Below, one piece after another: positions 33,655 through 47,200 of a stretch of 64,000 nt of DNA. Made by a program: the position numbers and the translations under genes. The notes below the pieces were generated by a model. The model searched no databases and had not been told where the DNA came from. It saw only the letters and a list, made by a program, of their open reading frames with translations. The DNA is from Blasia pusilla. Lineage: Eukaryota; Marchantiophyta; Marchantiopsida; Blasiales. Every line of letters starts with the position of its first letter. Position 1 is the first letter of the stretch. The stretch covers positions 18,352,001 through 18,416,000 of the forward strand of contig CM114272.1 of NCBI GenBank assembly GCA_050084515.1. The letters run 5' to 3'.

Positions 33655-34925
33655 TCGTACAGTAAAATCACTCATTATGTAAACTCCTCTATCATTAAGT
33701 GTTAGAGAGAATTTTATTAGTATTAAGTAAATCAGCCTAAGAAAATAAAATTCCCATATTTAAACCTTTTTAGGATGACTCATTTGTGTGGGCCTAACTT
33801 TAGAAAAAGTGATAATCAATAAAAGGTGGGATTAGAAAAGTAAAGTAATGGGGTTGGTGCTTTAATGAAACAAAAGCAGAAGTAGTCTTGGTTGGTGGCT
33901 AAGGTAGATGGGGTAGTTTGGAAGATATGAAGGGAGTAAAAGGGGATACTTTGGAAGAAATAAGAGGTAATCTACTTGTATCAAAATGTGATTGGCTAAG
34001 CCTTGAGAGGAAGCCATATGGTAGAAGATAAGATTAGTCATATTTCGTACTCTTGTGGATCCTTTGTGAGTAAAGAGGAGGGATCTTCAAGGGTTCATCA
34101 CCTTCTACTTCATATCTTGAGTTTCTCGCGTCACTCTTGAGTGGATGGCTTTGGGATTGCTTGCTCTTCCAATGAGAGTGGATTATCCCTCTTGGGAGAG
34201 TAAATTGACCATGGTCTAGTCTTCGAGAGGATTCTAGAGTGTGAGACTTGTCACCTTAGGAGAGTTTAGTCATACTAGAAATAGTGGATGGTTTGGCTTG
34301 TTATTTTCCCAATGAGAGTGGATTATCCGTCTTGGGAGAGCAACTCCACCAAACCTCATTCTAGAGGAGAGTAGAGGATGTTTGTCAAGTATGGATAGGG
34401 ATGGAGCATGAGTTATGCGCTATTTTTCTTTCCTTAACCCGTACCACATCAAAATTCTCTTTGTAGATAGTCACTAGTTCACTCGCTATCTTATCTATCA
34501 CTTTGGGGAGGCGTTCAATCATGAACCAAGTCATACAATCTCCAACTTCGATGATTCTTCCTATAGTCACGTACGGAAGGACATGAGATTGTACACATTG
34601 TATGTCCTTATATAACAATCCATGGATGTCAATAGGCCTGCTCAAGTTGGGTTTAATACTAGTTGTGTTGTTTTCCTTGTATACAAACGTAAAGTAGTTT
34701 ACAATGACTTCATAGTTAGGAATTTTGGGATTCTATGTTATGAAGAAGTGATCGCCTCGGCACTACCATTCGTAATTCCTCTCATGAGAGAATGGAGGGT
34801 TTACATAATAATTTATACTAAAAAAAGAGAACTTTTTACAGATTTCGACTTGCATCAACCATGTCTATTGCAGCTAGAAGGTCCGCCCTTACTTGAAGAA
34901 AGACTCTCGACACGTTAAATGATGC
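33655..34925 (-). repeat. LTR-like repeat X, copy in element B
   Basis: Homologous in inverted orientation to 16567-18062, here between gag and the methyltransferase of element B. It carries the antisense frame also seen in the partner (34622-34918 plus strand, MDVNRPAQVGFNTSCVVFLV), with stops. No protease sequence is visible between gag and the methyltransferase, so this region may have been replaced or deleted when X arrived. Confidence 0.55.
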
Positions 34926-34929
34926 TTCT

Positions 34930-36413
34930 ATTGAGAGCTCTTTGAGGCGATAGATTTTGTCTACAAATTGGAGTCTTATCAAGACGACTACTTTTAATAG
35001 TACTTCATCAATGGGAACAAAGGGAGGTGAGGATCTTCTCCAAACTTTGACAACCTCCTCACGCGAATCCAACTCTTCGTCCCCCAACAAGACCACCTGG
35101 TGTACGACCACTAGGCCCACCCCAGACTCGCAACTCGCTCTGGTTCCCTCTCTGGCCCTCAGTTTGAGCGTAACTCAGGATACAAGCTTAAATACGTGGC
35201 GCGTGTGTGATCGTATCTTTGACAATAGTCACACTAATAACCTCTTGGTACAGTACCATCTCCTCCTCCAGGCTGAGACACGTATCCATGACCTTAACGA
35301 GTGCAATCGCACTAGTGTTGGGCCCCACCATATACCCAAACAATAATTCCAGAGGGTTGCTACTAAGCCGCATATGAAGGCGCAGATCTCTGTGGCACAG
35401 CCTCTCGGTATCCTCCCTGAGCTCGTGATGCCACAGATCTATCTCAGAATCCACGTTGTTGTATTGGTGGTGCAAGCAATCGTGAGTGCTCTCGCCCAGA
35501 ACCCATGGTGACTATGGTCTCCTCTGTCATGTTGCATTCAATGTTCTCGTCAGTCCGAAAAAAATCTCTCAACGTAGGGGAGGTGCTCATAAGAAGCACC
35601 CCCTCTCGCACACATGTCCGCAGGATCCGGTCTAGCATCGCATACTACCACTGGATAGCATGAGCCTCTGTCACCCCCTGAGTGACGTTAATCAACCGGC
35701 GCAAGCGGATGTGGGCCTCACGCAAACTCTCACATGGGCGCCTCTGGAAGTCGTGGATGCTCCGCAACTTCTCCGTTTGTACATCCTGGAAGCTCGCCCT
35801 CAACTTAGCGAAGAATTCAATCACGGGGTTGGACCTTGGACAAACTCGACTGGACGATGCAACTGCTCTAGTGCAACTTTTCCCTCCTACAACATCACTG
35901 GTGGAGGAATCCTATCTTGACTCCTCCTCCTCATCTCGAAACGGCTGAGTCCATGACACATAGTGTGGATCATAGTAGAGTCTCCAGGCCTCAATCTCAT
36001 GGGCATAACTCTGCGAGAACTCATGGTAATCGTCCATGGGTGCCCCTTCTAAATGATGGAACATTCCGTTCCATGTTATAAATGGGTTGAACTCTCTGGA
36101 GTTCCTAGCGCGCTATGAGTCACACCAACTCCTAAACTTCACAATGAAGTCGTGTAACTCTATAGTGCCTATAGCACCCGTAAACCTATGCGGTCCTCTA
36201 CCCCGGTCGTCCATCTCGTACGCCCAACTGGTAGGACCACTCAATGTGTGCGGTGGATAACTATCACACTCCTCTACACTCTCCCCCTTGTCTGAAGAAG
36301 ACATAGAAGGAGATCGAGGTGGTCTCTCACGTAGAGACTCTCGAAACCTCACACCACTCCAAGTAAACCCTCTAGAGCTACTCTCAAGTCCACCACCTTG
36401 CCTCTCAAAGTCC
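34930..36413 (-). pseudogene. Ty3/gypsy gag (element B)
   Basis: Minus-strand pieces read MSSSDKGESVEECDSYPPHT near 36300, then WNGMFHHLEG, AHEIEAWRLYYDPHYV, and the gag core ASFQDVQTEKLRSIHDFQRR, SLREAHIRLRRLINVT, ending near 35440 with MLDRILRTCVREG. The long-helix pattern and its place upstream of pol match retrotransposon gag (capsid) proteins, which package the element RNA. A 95-codon frame (35475-35188) and a less certain tail to 34930 continue it. Stops interrupt it. The coding DNA is split by the solo LTR at 36419-37441. The part beyond (37447 to about 37520) seems to read on into it. Confidence 0.7.
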
Positions 36414-36418
36414 CGAAA

Positions 36419-37441
36419 TTTCGCAACCCTCATAACCAAACAACACCAAATACGCGCCAAGCGAAACATCAGAACTCAAAGGAACTCACCCTGCGAGGTT
36501 TGCGCTTTGGAGAGGCGTTTGGAAGAGTCTCTTGGAAAAGTCTAAGAGACAAAACGCGGAACAGAGTTGTGCGTTTCATGCGTTAGTGGTCGCGACCAGG
36601 AAACCTAGACCAAACGCGAGCCGAGACTTGAGATGAGTTGAGTCTTGGGAGGTTGGTTGCCAAAGAGGTGAGAACCAGTTTGGAACACGACTAGCGTTTG
36701 GGAGAATCTGACTGTGTTTAGGACCATAACGTTGAGCTCCAAGATGAATTTGGTACAAGTAAGGACGCGTTGGAAAGCTGATCTCGAGACGCTTCCAACG
36801 CACCAAAGATCTTAGCAAACTCATAAGTACAGGCTGAGATATTGGCCGAAAACGATTCAGAGAGCAATCGGGTTGAGGGCCAATTGGAGAGGCCCGGGTG
36901 TCTTTTCCTAAATGTAGGGGGCCCCCGGAGATCCCCAGAAGTACTAGTAAGGGGAGTACCTTCTCTGAGATGTCTCGGGAAACAAAACCCCACTTTGGGC
37001 GCAAAACGGCGTTTCAGAGGCAACAGGAGTTTGGCGCGGAAACCCGAAACCCAAACCTAATCCAAGGGAGTGGACTTTGTACGCCACACTTGGATTCCAA
37101 CCCGAGATTCACTTCGTGCGAGTCTTGGTGAGGAACTCATTGGATGTTCATTGGACAGTTGGAACCGCTAGGCGCGAAACGCCGTTTCAGGTTCCTAAAC
37201 CGACTAGAAAGTCTATCCCAAGTCTTTCGAGACTTGCCCGTGTTGGAAATTGCGAAACTAGGAAGGTTGAGCTTGAAGAGAGTCCGAGACGAGAACTCGG
37301 AAAGTAATCCCGCTGATTGATCCAAGACTCGACTAATCGAAGTGCGTGTTTGGATGCAGACCAGCGTTGAGAGCGTGACCTACTGAACGCACGCTTCCGC
37401 AACAAACAAGATTAACATTCAAGGAGAGTAGGCGCATGACA
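36419..37441. repeat. Solo LTR, 1023 bp, with 5-bp target duplication CGAAA
   Basis: Homologous over its whole length, same orientation, to 60769-61770. It starts TTTCGCAACCCTC (decayed from TGTCGCGACCCTC) and ends GGCGCATGACA. CGAAA occurs at 36414-36418 and again at 37442-37446. No internal element sequence or second LTR is attached, so it is a solo LTR left by recombination. It interrupts the gag coding DNA of element B. Confidence 0.9.
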
Positions 37442-37446
37442 CGAAA

Positions 37447-38480
37447 AGACGCCGGGATGACTCTCGTGCCCCTCTCACATGATCACTCTCAATCTCGCGA
37501 GTAATCACTCAATCCAACATGCGGTACTCAATCTACACTCTCTCAGTGAGACGTGTGTTGTGCGGAAACAAGCGACACGGTGTGGAAAATCATCTACTAT
37601 CCTATCATCTCATTGACAGGACACACCTTCAACTCTAGACATCCCACATAGGTCTATGTCCCCTAATCCATACATCAATGATACTCTCAGCATCACCACA
37701 AAACCCGATATCTCAAATAACTGCCCAATACCTGAAAATCCCTAACACGTGCAAGGTAAAAGATCAGAATGGGTTACCTGAAAACAAGTGTCGATGTCTC
37801 ACCTCAGCAACTGAAAAACCTCGATCCCGACTTGGTCATGAAGACAACTCCTCCAAGCAGCAAGTCGTACTCCTGTGGTATTGATGATGCTCAAATCTCC
37901 TCGATGTGTGGTGCGGGCCCAGCGGTACAGTGTGGCACTCGCGGCACGGAACGGCTACAAACAGCACGGCACTCGGTAATAGGGTGCGGCACTCATTGGC
38001 ATATCCCCCTCAACAACAATACACGCTCTCCTCTCTAGTGATGGTACGACTCGGCGATCGATACGGTGCGGTGCGGCCACACGCGGCACGACACGGCAAT
38101 TTGCGGCGCGTTACGACTAAAGGCGTCACGGCATGGTACTTGATTGTCCTCCAGCAGCTACAAATCACGGCATAACAAAGCGGACGGAACACTACGACCC
38201 CATCAATCCAAAAATGCAAACAGACGACCGTGAACACATACAGCCGTGGCGGTATGGGATAGAGATTCAGACGCCCGACTCTACGAGCGGTAATAATACA
38301 ATGTCGGAGAGAGAGCAGCGCATGGTTGCACGGCGGCTCAGTATTTTGTCGGCACTAGGAGGTCCGACAACCGGGTAGCGGCCTTGAAGTGTCGACGGAC
38401 CATACAACATACAACGGCGCTAGCAAGTGCAGAGTTGGTTTGCGCGTCTCCGGGACAATCGGCTAGTACGGGGTAGGACA
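37447..38480. other. Unrecognised GC-rich DNA, upstream of gag B
   Basis: This may contain the 5' end of element B gag, its leader and 5' LTR, but no border was identified. From about 37900 the sequence is rich in CGGCAC/GCGGC-type words (for example 37980-38110). No protein recognised. Confidence 0.35.
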
Positions 38481-39312
38481 GAGGGTGTCCCCCCCCCTCA
38501 CTCCCCAAAAATAATATTTTATTTAAAAAAAAAACTAGAATAACTAGAATAATTTAACTAGAATAACGCCTTGGGAAAATTGGATCTCCACTATCTTTCC
38601 TTATTTGATAGCCCCCCTCCAGACAGTTCTGCAAATTGAATGCCTTACCACAAATCCCTCCTAAGATTGAGGGTCAACACCTCCCAAAAATGAGATCTAC
38701 TCACCCTACCTCCAAATAGCTGAATTCACTTGTCCTATCCACCAAGTAAACTGATTTTTTTTCTACCTCTCAAGAAAGAATTTTTATCCAAAAATTTCGA
38801 AATTTCACTCACATCTTGGAATGGTGGCTATGGCAGCCCAACAAAAATGATCATAACTCCATGCTCAAATCTCCAAATTGTGCACCATTTCTTCAACAAC
38901 GTATACCACTTCCCGACCTACAACCTTGTCAAATTGGTTTTCCCATTTGATTTTCCACCAACGTCTCTTTCTCCTATGCAAAATTTGGCAGCGCTTCCGC
39001 GCTGATTTCTCCCAACAAAAATGTAAAACCTGTGAAAATACAAATCAGCAAGCTACACAATGCTCCCGAGAGTACCGGCATGGGGAAACCCGCCCCCATA
39101 CTCAATCCCTATAAAAAAATTGGGCAGCGCTTCCGCGCGCCACTCTTCCACAAAAAAAATTGGCAAAGGAAACATCAAAAGTAAGTAGCTCTTGCTCCGG
39201 TGAGCACTCCCATGAACCGCTGCATGGGGAATATGATCCCCAACCTGCAAAACTAGCGAGTGACCGGTGAGCTCCCCCATGAAGCTCTCTCCCTCACTCA
39301 TTCTCTCTTTGT
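38481..39312. other. No gene recognised; poly-C and A-rich tracts, short repeats
   Basis: A C-run and A-run near 38489-38540 are followed by AT-rich DNA. The word GGCAGCGCTTCCGCGC occurs twice (about 38987 and 39123). No coding sequence is supported. Confidence 0.4.
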
Positions 39313-39830
39313 AAATCAAGTAGATCCAATCTCTCTTAACACCATAGCTCTCAAATGTGTGCACTCTCACATGTCTCTCTCAATATCAAACCAAATCCAC
39401 TCTCCTAATGAGAGGCTTGGGTTACACTCACAAGGCAAGGGACCATAGCTTCGCCGCCTCGTGCGAAGAGGTTCAACAAAGAGAGAATGAGCTCTCAAGC
39501 TCTCTCTCCTTGAGATATACCCCTTCCTCTCCCAAGCTCTCTCCTCAGTAACCTATGCTCGTAGGTCACCTCCTTGGCTCTTGACCTGCTATAGCGGGTC
39601 AAGAGCCACTTCCCAAAGTGGAAATTCAACTCTACCAAACATAGAAACTTATCCAAAATACTAAGTTTCTCTAGATGGCTCCAAATGAGCCGAAACGAAG
39701 GGGAAACCTACTCTCTCAAGTTTCTCGGGACTTCGGTAGGTCATCCTCAACCTCCTAAGCCTTTCATCCTCTACTCGCAAAGGCACTCTACCAGATCTCT
39801 CCGATCTATCCTAAAAAGTCGTGACAAATC
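39313..39830. repeat. Dispersed repeat R, copy 2
   Basis: Closely similar to 15186-15675 in the same orientation, from AAGTAGATCCAATCTCTCTT to CAGATCTCTCCGATCTATCC. It is followed directly by palindromic satellite units. Confidence 0.8.
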
Positions 39831-41360
39831 TGAACTAGAAATCCAATTCTAGGAACTAGAGATCTTGTTCCAAAAATGAGAACTAGGATCAATCGAAACT
39901 CAAGTTCCAATTCCACAAATAAGAACCAATCCCTAAACTAGGGCTTTCGGAACTGTAGTTCCCAAACAAAATCGTTGGCCTCTTTTTGGACTACCTCACA
40001 ATCGGAACTAAATATCCAGTTCTAGAAATGAGAACGTGGATCGATCAGAACTCTAGTTCCGAATGAAATCGAAATATGGCCTCCGTCGACCCGTCAAGAA
40101 TATCCCACCGTCGAAGCTATAGATCCAATTTCAGACTCCCTCACAATCGGATTTAGTAGATCCAAAAATGAGAACTCGACCCAAGTTTGTGGGAACTCAC
40201 GGTTTTGGGCATAAGGTAAAACAATTTTAATTAATGCCTTAGCCAAAACTAGAGTCGAAATGAACTCAACGAGCCCTCTAACAAGCGCTCCAAACGGGTA
40301 ACCTACTACTTAGATCTTTAGACCAAATTCAAGCGCATTGGATCTGAAATCCACTAAATGACTAGAGCATTTGGAATTTTAGTCCCTCTTTACATTCCCA
40401 CCCCCTTTACAAATATATCGACACTATGTAGACTGATACATAGTCAAAGCACCATTCAAATAATTGTGGAAGTATGACATAAAATATGAAACTTGTGATT
40501 TCCAATACTTTTTTTTGAATAGATTTTATTGGAATAGCCATTCTCAATACGAAGATGAGTTCATTAGGCATGCTTACTATTATCTTCAAAATTTATTCAT
40601 CCGTACTAAATGGAGATGAACTAAGGGTGTCCCTCTTCCATAGTAGCCGCCACTCTATCGATTGGATCTTAAGCTCCAATTTGACCATAGTCAAAATTGC
40701 ATTATCAATTCCATCCAACCCACCCAATCACGTCATATGGATGTAATCTTGCTCAAGGCTTCTTGGAACAACTCCAACATCTGAATTGGATCTTAAGATT
40801 CGATTCCTCTTAAATCGTCCAGTCTAAAGTCACACAATCGCGAAGAGTGCTATTCCCATGTCGAGGAGAGACGCCTTAGGTTCTTTTGAATCGAATCTTA
40901 AGATCCGATTGAAACTCATTTGGAGCTCAAGTTCTAATTAGGCTCTCGTGCAAAGGCACTCTAGGATAATTATCCAATTAGAATTATAGTTACGAATCAG
41001 ACTTTCGTGCATGATGGCTACGCCAGAATTGGATCTTAAGATCCTATTCAGTTATTATCAAAAATTTGGCATTTATTGTAAACAAATTAAGCCACGATTT
41101 GCAGAATCGTGGCAAGTGAAATTCCCATCTTGGGAAGAGGCGCCCCTGGTTCTTTCAAATGGAATCTTAAGATCTGATTGAAAGTCATTAAGATCTATAG
41201 TTCTAAATCGCCTCTAGCTTGTAAAATCTTTCATGACTTTCTTAGATGGATGTCAGCTTGTCACATTTAGAACTATAGTTCTAATCGGATAACCTCCCTA
41301 AAGGTTGTTACTCTTCCCGATTAGATCTTAAGCTCCGATTCCCTTTTTTTTGTATTTCAG
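39831..41360. repeat. Palindrome-centred repeats (GGAACTAGAGATC and GGATCTTAAGATCC types)
   Basis: From 39831 to about 40190 the words match the array at 12.88-15.06 kb (GAACTAGAAATCCAATTC, GAATGAAATCG). From 40663 to 41320 a second palindrome, GGATCTTAAGATCC and variants with flanking AATC/GATT, recurs about six times at 108-158-bp spacing (near 40670, 40785, 40895, 41033, 41165, 41322). It alternates with variants of TTAGAACTATAGTTCTAA. The region 40200-40660 between them shows no gene. Confidence 0.7.
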
Positions 41361-44120
41361 ATGGGTTTTTCATCACCTGCTTTCTATTGAGGTCTCTCTC
41401 AACTCAAGAATTCACATTTTGTACGAGTTTTCTAATTTTTCATGTGTTTCCTTTTCTTCTCCCATACGATTTCAGTTTTAGAACGTGAAAATGCACCATA
41501 ACTAAAAAATTAAAGGCTAAGAAAATTCACAAAGGACATGAATGAATCGGGTAAACGAAACACGTGTTCGATTGTAGCTTCAAAAAATATCTTAATCAAT
41601 ATTATTATGGCAACTCGACAACAAGAAACATGTGACAACTCGGCAACAAGAAAATGTTTCATATACTACTTGAAATAAAATAAAATTTGAAATTTTATGT
41701 AACATCCTTAATCCCTTCTTTTGACTATCAAAAGCTCTCTAAACACTTTTTTTTAACTGATATGGATAACAATAGAAAGAAAGAATAATATCCATCGGAC
41801 AGACGGACTAGGACCCAACGTGTTTCAACTTGCTTGCGTAGAGCGGGAGAAACTCCGAGAAAGGAGGCATCAGAACTACCAAATAGTTCTAACCTAGTCC
41901 CTGCATTCCAGTACAAGAGCAGACCGCACCCCCTGACCACCGGCTCTCCTCCTTATCATCTCGAACCGATGAGTAGTGGGTGAAGCGAGGGGGCAAGAGA
42001 CGGCAGGGCAACATTCCGCTCCTGTGTCCAGAGGATATTCTGTTCGTGCTGTGGGATCGGACGAGGACAGTGGGAATCGCTCTCGCGGATCCTGCATCCA
42101 GCGGATCACCCTCGGGACCGGAGGACGGGAAAGTGTACCGGACCTTCCCGGTCAGAAGAGTCCGCGCGGCGGCGACGAGATCGGAGTCGATTGATTACCG
42201 GGAAAAGCAAGTTTGGGTTATTTAGAAGTGGATTTGCAGCGTAATCGTAATGTGCGTACATCCAAAAGCTCAATGAATGCATGGGGCCAAGCCCATTACT
42301 ACTGTAGCATGCGTTAGTCGCTCAGTGACTTGCAAAAAAAAGACGTTATCTTTTGCATCCGTCTCCAGTGCAGGGCCTTTTTGGCGCAAAGATTGCTTCC
42401 AATCGAATCCGTCCATCGATCGCTCCGGTGCGCTTTTGATGGACGGGTAAATAACGCCGACGGCCTGCACTACGACTGAAATGTTTCCCACCATTTCTGA
42501 GCGTATGTGCGACCTTAATCCGATAATGATAAGAATAGTAATAGCAATACTAAAATTATTTTTTTTAATATTGTTATTATTATTGCGCCATCCATTGAAG
42601 CGCAGGGTCTTTCCCCCGCTCCATAATTCCTCGGGCTTTACCGTCCATCCATTGAGTTATCGTCCTCTCCAATTTAATCTGCTCATAAAAATCAATCAAA
42701 TAGGCCCTAAGTACTAGATATATTCTGGCAGTCTGATTCGTTATAGGTAAGCGGTTTCCATGTCGGGCTATATTTCAGTTGAATATTGAATACGAGCGCT
42801 TTCGAATTAATGAAGACACTAAAGAGGCAGCTAAAGCTAAGGGACATCTCATCGCAACTTAGGAGCTTAATTAGAGTCCTAACTACGATAATTGAAGCCA
42901 CTTAGAACACGTGTTAGGCTTAAGCTAATGACACCCAAAACACTCCCAAGCGTGTTATATTAATCACCCTGGCTGTCACACCCTCGCCACTGCGTTGCGA
43001 CTTCTGAAAGTGGACTTGTATGAATCGCGCGGGCGCTCACTCACGTATGCTTAAATACAGGTGCTTTCGTAATTAATCAGATTTAACCTGAACTAAAGAC
43101 GCTCCCGCATTAGTCCGATGCCCCCTCGTCCCGAGTTTCAGGATGTGAATGTCCGCGATGCCATGACAAGCTCCAGGGCCCCTGGCGTCTTTTGTTTGGT
43201 TTGGCTGAGTAAGTATAACTACCCCTGCCTCGCATATACAGATATGTATATGTATTCATTTACTCATATGGCCACCTCGTTGTTCGCGAACACCTCTCAG
43301 ATCATATCGATTTGTGGGTTGCGTTACTCCCAGATGTTTAGGATTCACCTGATAAGCACACGTCCAGACTAATTCGGGAACGCTGTTTCTCGACGCAGCG
43401 CATAAACTGTTGATAACCAACAAGTGCCTTTAATCATCGGACATGTCGCTGAATGGAGCTGAGTTACGTGAGTGGCGCTGGGCTGCTCACTGTGCATGGG
43501 TTTAGGTTGAACCGACGAGCACACGTCTCGGCTTAAAGAGGATCAAGGTATGATTACTGCTCTCCCAAACACACCCTAAAAGAGGCGAGACGAAGCGGTG
43601 CTTCAGGTCGACCAGGAATTGCCGCTAATCATCAGACATGTCGAGTCATGCCACTCATTCGTGGCCTGAGTGAAATGAAGTCCGAGGAAGTTCCCATGTA
43701 AATTTAGCCGTCTTCTGATGCGGGCAGCAACAGCCGCAGCAGCAGCACATCCGCCACAACTTGGAGCTCTTTATGGGGCGGACGCACATCCTAACTTTAG
43801 AATCTTGCCTCGCAGGCTGAAAATCTATCATGTACTGCACTGTACAGGTGAGCTTGATTGAGACTCTTTCGACAGCCCGCCAGGGGCGCGGATCTTTCTG
43901 CCGCGACAGCAGCAGCGTCTTCATCCACATGGACTTTTGTGTCTTGAAGTTCCCATTTCGACTTTAAAATATCTGCGAATCATTCACCTAAAAGAACTCG
44001 CTTTCCCCTCTCCAGCGGCCCATAAGCGTTTTGTGATTTGGGAAGCCGCTCATCCTCAATACCCTCTTCCCGGCCGAGCTTTCCTTCGTCGCCGGTTAAT
44101 TCGCGTGCGCGACGTTCGTG
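41361..44120. other. No gene recognised; transition to GC-richer island
   Basis: AT-rich to about 41700, then GC-richer. Frames such as 41980-42225 and 43655-43930 overlap frames on other strands and show no domain. A short imperfect CAG run lies at 43730-43750. Confidence 0.4.
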
Positions 44121-44132
44121 GAAGGGATTGCG

Positions 44133-44279
44133 ATGGCAAGCAAGCGAACGAACCGGACGCAGGGGTTTAGGCCCAAGTACGAAGAGCCCTCGGGCGCCTT
44201 GGGAGCAATGTCCGGGGAGAACAGGGTTTACGTGTTGAGCTGGCAGGATGAAATTGAAAATTATCGATTCAGATCTTGA
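44133..44279 (+). CDS. Possible 48-residue small protein
   Basis: ATG 44133 to TGA 44279. The product starts MASKRTNRTQGF, has a basic N-terminus and a mixed charged remainder ending ENYRFRS. It is reported only because the context is a gene-like island. A 181-codon frame on the opposite strand (44525-43980) overlaps it, and neither has a recognised domain. It may equally be a first exon or noise. Confidence 0.15.
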   Translation: MASKRTNRTQGFRPKYEEPSGALGAMSGENRVYVLSWQDEIENYRFRS

Positions 44280-47200
44280 ATCACCGGCCAAAAACCGACG
44301 AGATTTATATGGTCTTCTTTGTATTCGTATCGAAATAGCCGGCCGGATTAGAAAAGCTTCAAGATTTACCGTCCTGTTTTGTACATACCGGGAAAGTACG
44401 GGTTCTCGCGAAAAAACTCCCGGCACCCTGCTTGGGAGGGCACGGGAAAGGAGCGTAGCGTCGGATGGAGGGAACTGGTGCGATCCGAAGTGCCGCGGGG
44501 ACGTTGCATTTGGAGGGGCCTCCAAAATAGGGGCCGGTCGGTGGAATTGGATCTACGCTGCCGGTGGGAAGGCACAAATAAGTATTGGCCAGGTCACCCA
44601 AGTCGTGAGGCGGTTTGATTCGACGGACTGAAAAGAACTCGAATTTCGAGGCAAGCTAATCTCCACGTGTCTGCACGTGGAATCAAGATCTACTCCCTAT
44701 ATTGTATTTTACTCGCAGTAAATATGTCGGTACAGTTTATGTCCTTGAGGAAGGAATATAGAACTCTCCGATACTTCGTTGTATAGATCTCTTCAGATGG
44801 ATTCGATCGATGGCGGTGGTATATCCACGTCACAGATCTATCGTCGTGGCCGTTATAATCTGACGGTATCGGCCGGAGATCCGGTGTGACGAACGGTCAT
44901 GAGGCTTCTGGAAATGGGGGACACGACCTTTTAGGGATCATGGGGAGGGCGAAGTCAGAACTGGTTAGCGCTGGGGTAAGGGATGGTTAAGATTTCACTC
45001 CGTCTGCGTTAGAGCCTTAATTAAGTACGTGTCAGGGGTTGGAGACAACCAGGACAGGGAGGGCAGAAGACACTCATAATGTTGTCGGCTTAGAGGAGAG
45101 GCTCGCAAAGAAAGGAAGAAGAAAGAAAGAAAGAACATGACGAGGAAGGGTAGGGAGTTGGGGCAGGCGGACGGGGATAGCAGAGGTCCACTTCGAATGC
45201 GACGTAAGGGTCCTCGTTTGTTCGCGTTGATCGGCAGGTGAGGCAGGAGCGAATGGGTACGAGCCATAGCTCCTAAAACAAGACTTAGACACAATTCGGG
45301 CAGTTCCTCTGACGTGGGACGACGGAAGCGAACTTGAAAATTCTAGCGTCCGGCCGTGACTCCTCATTCAAAGCCAGTTAAGTTAACCCCGAGGGAAAGA
45401 AACAAAGCCCGCATAAAAGGGTGATGGGAAAGGAAAAGCTCGGAGTATGGATACTTACACCGCAGTAAGTATTTTGTATTTTTCGGATCTTACTCGAGGA
45501 CAAGATTAGCGGCCGGTCAGGCCGTCCCTCGAGACGGGACGGCAAGAAGAAAGAAAGATATAGACAGACAGACAAACAGACGGGGACGTATACTAGATTA
45601 CCAAATGCTGGACAGGTATACGAGTCGCGGAAACCGTTGCAGATCTCCATGCGGTGGGTAGCAAGCGACCGTGCGCGCGTTCTGCCGAACTGTGGCTAGA
45701 TGAGGAATTCGAGAGCACTACAGTCTGCGTGCACGAATTCGAAGACTTGCTTCTCTGGAAAGGCACGATGAAAGGATCCTCCCAGTCCTACCGCCCGAGA
45801 AGACTTCCCGAGCGAAGATCTAGCATGCATCGATCGGAGAGAGCACGGGATGGGTGTCGCATGCCGGCGAGTTAGAGGAAGACGAGTGCTGCAACTTCTC
45901 TGCTGCATATACGGAACGATGGTGGCCTCGGGAGTAATTTATGCGTGAATATTTGCGTGCATGGACTAGGTGACCAACAAGGCTTGGTGGGCTTTGATCG
46001 GGTGGCTGCCTGCGAAGCAATTAAAATTTGTGTTTAGGTCGCAAAAGAGTTAAATCTGAGCTGCTACTCCTCCGCTTCCACACCTAACAACTCGATCCAG
46101 ACACCGTTCGATCTTGACTGCGTTGAAAGCGCGAGAGATGGGGATCGAAGTCCTGCTCTCGGACCAGATATCCAAGTACCGCAGTAAGTTACTGCGACGC
46201 TCGCTGTTTGTTATACACATTCGTGTCGCGTCATACTCATAAAATTCGTAGAGCGTTGAAGTCGTGAGGCGGGCAGCCGGAGGTACGAGTGCGTGAAAAG
46301 TTGCTTTCCCTTCCATTGCGAAGTCGATCGTGGACGGTTCCCGGCGGGGTGAGTCGGCCCACTGACTGACGGGGAATTTCGGTGGACAAGAAAGAATCGC
46401 CTAAAAGACGCGGGGAAGGGTCGGGAATCCGGATGTCCACAGTATATTTGGAGGCACAGACCTGGGGATCCTGTCAGTGTGCCTGCGGGGGAGATCCGGG
46501 TCCTTTACTTAAGAGGAAAGGCGGAGGGACGGCAGCCGGGCATCCCCGGTAGGAAAAGGAAATCAGACAAGGCAGGGATCCGGGCAAAAGGCGTGGCCAG
46601 GGGGTGGGAGCGGGACTCGGGGCCGGACTGAGCGGGGAGGATGCCAACGGTTCTTCTTCTTCTTCTGTCTCGGGGTGACGGAGAGGCGAAACCCGTCCGG
46701 AGGGGGACGGAAGGAGCGACGGGGACGAAATTATGGAGCGAAATCGGACGATAATAGCGACGGGGGACGGGGGACGGCATTGATTGCGAGGTGCATGCAT
46801 GGAGGACGGCAAGGGTCGTTGGATGCCGAGTTCAGAGAGGTGTGTGACGCCATGCTTACGCTATGGAGTCTGGGAAGCGGCAGGGAAAGGCGGCTCCACT
46901 ACTGGCTCTCTGTGTGTATCTAGCCCAGGCGCCCTCCAGGGGAGGGACCTTTATTCGAGGAGCTGCTTGAGAAGTCCAATGACACACAATGCAGGCTGGG
47001 AGGGACGGACGGATTCTTTCGTTGAAGGAGCGAATGACCAAAGGGAAGGGGAGCGAGTATTTGAAACTCTGATCGGTCGCTCTCTTGTGGTCGGTCACGG
47101 ATTTGGGGTGATGCCCATGGAAAGAGCGCCCACGATTGGGTTTGCGCCCCGGTGGATGCTTCGCATTGGAGGATCTCGCAAATTGCACCTGGTAAAACCC

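Noticed and set aside
36576-37405. Several 60-140-codon ORFs on both strands
   Set aside because: They lie inside the solo LTR. The related LTR at 60769-61770 also has frames here, but no domain is recognisable and LTRs rarely code.
43980-44525. 181-codon minus-strand ORF in the GC-rich island
   Set aside because: There is no recognisable domain, and overlapping open frames occur on both strands as expected in GC-rich DNA.
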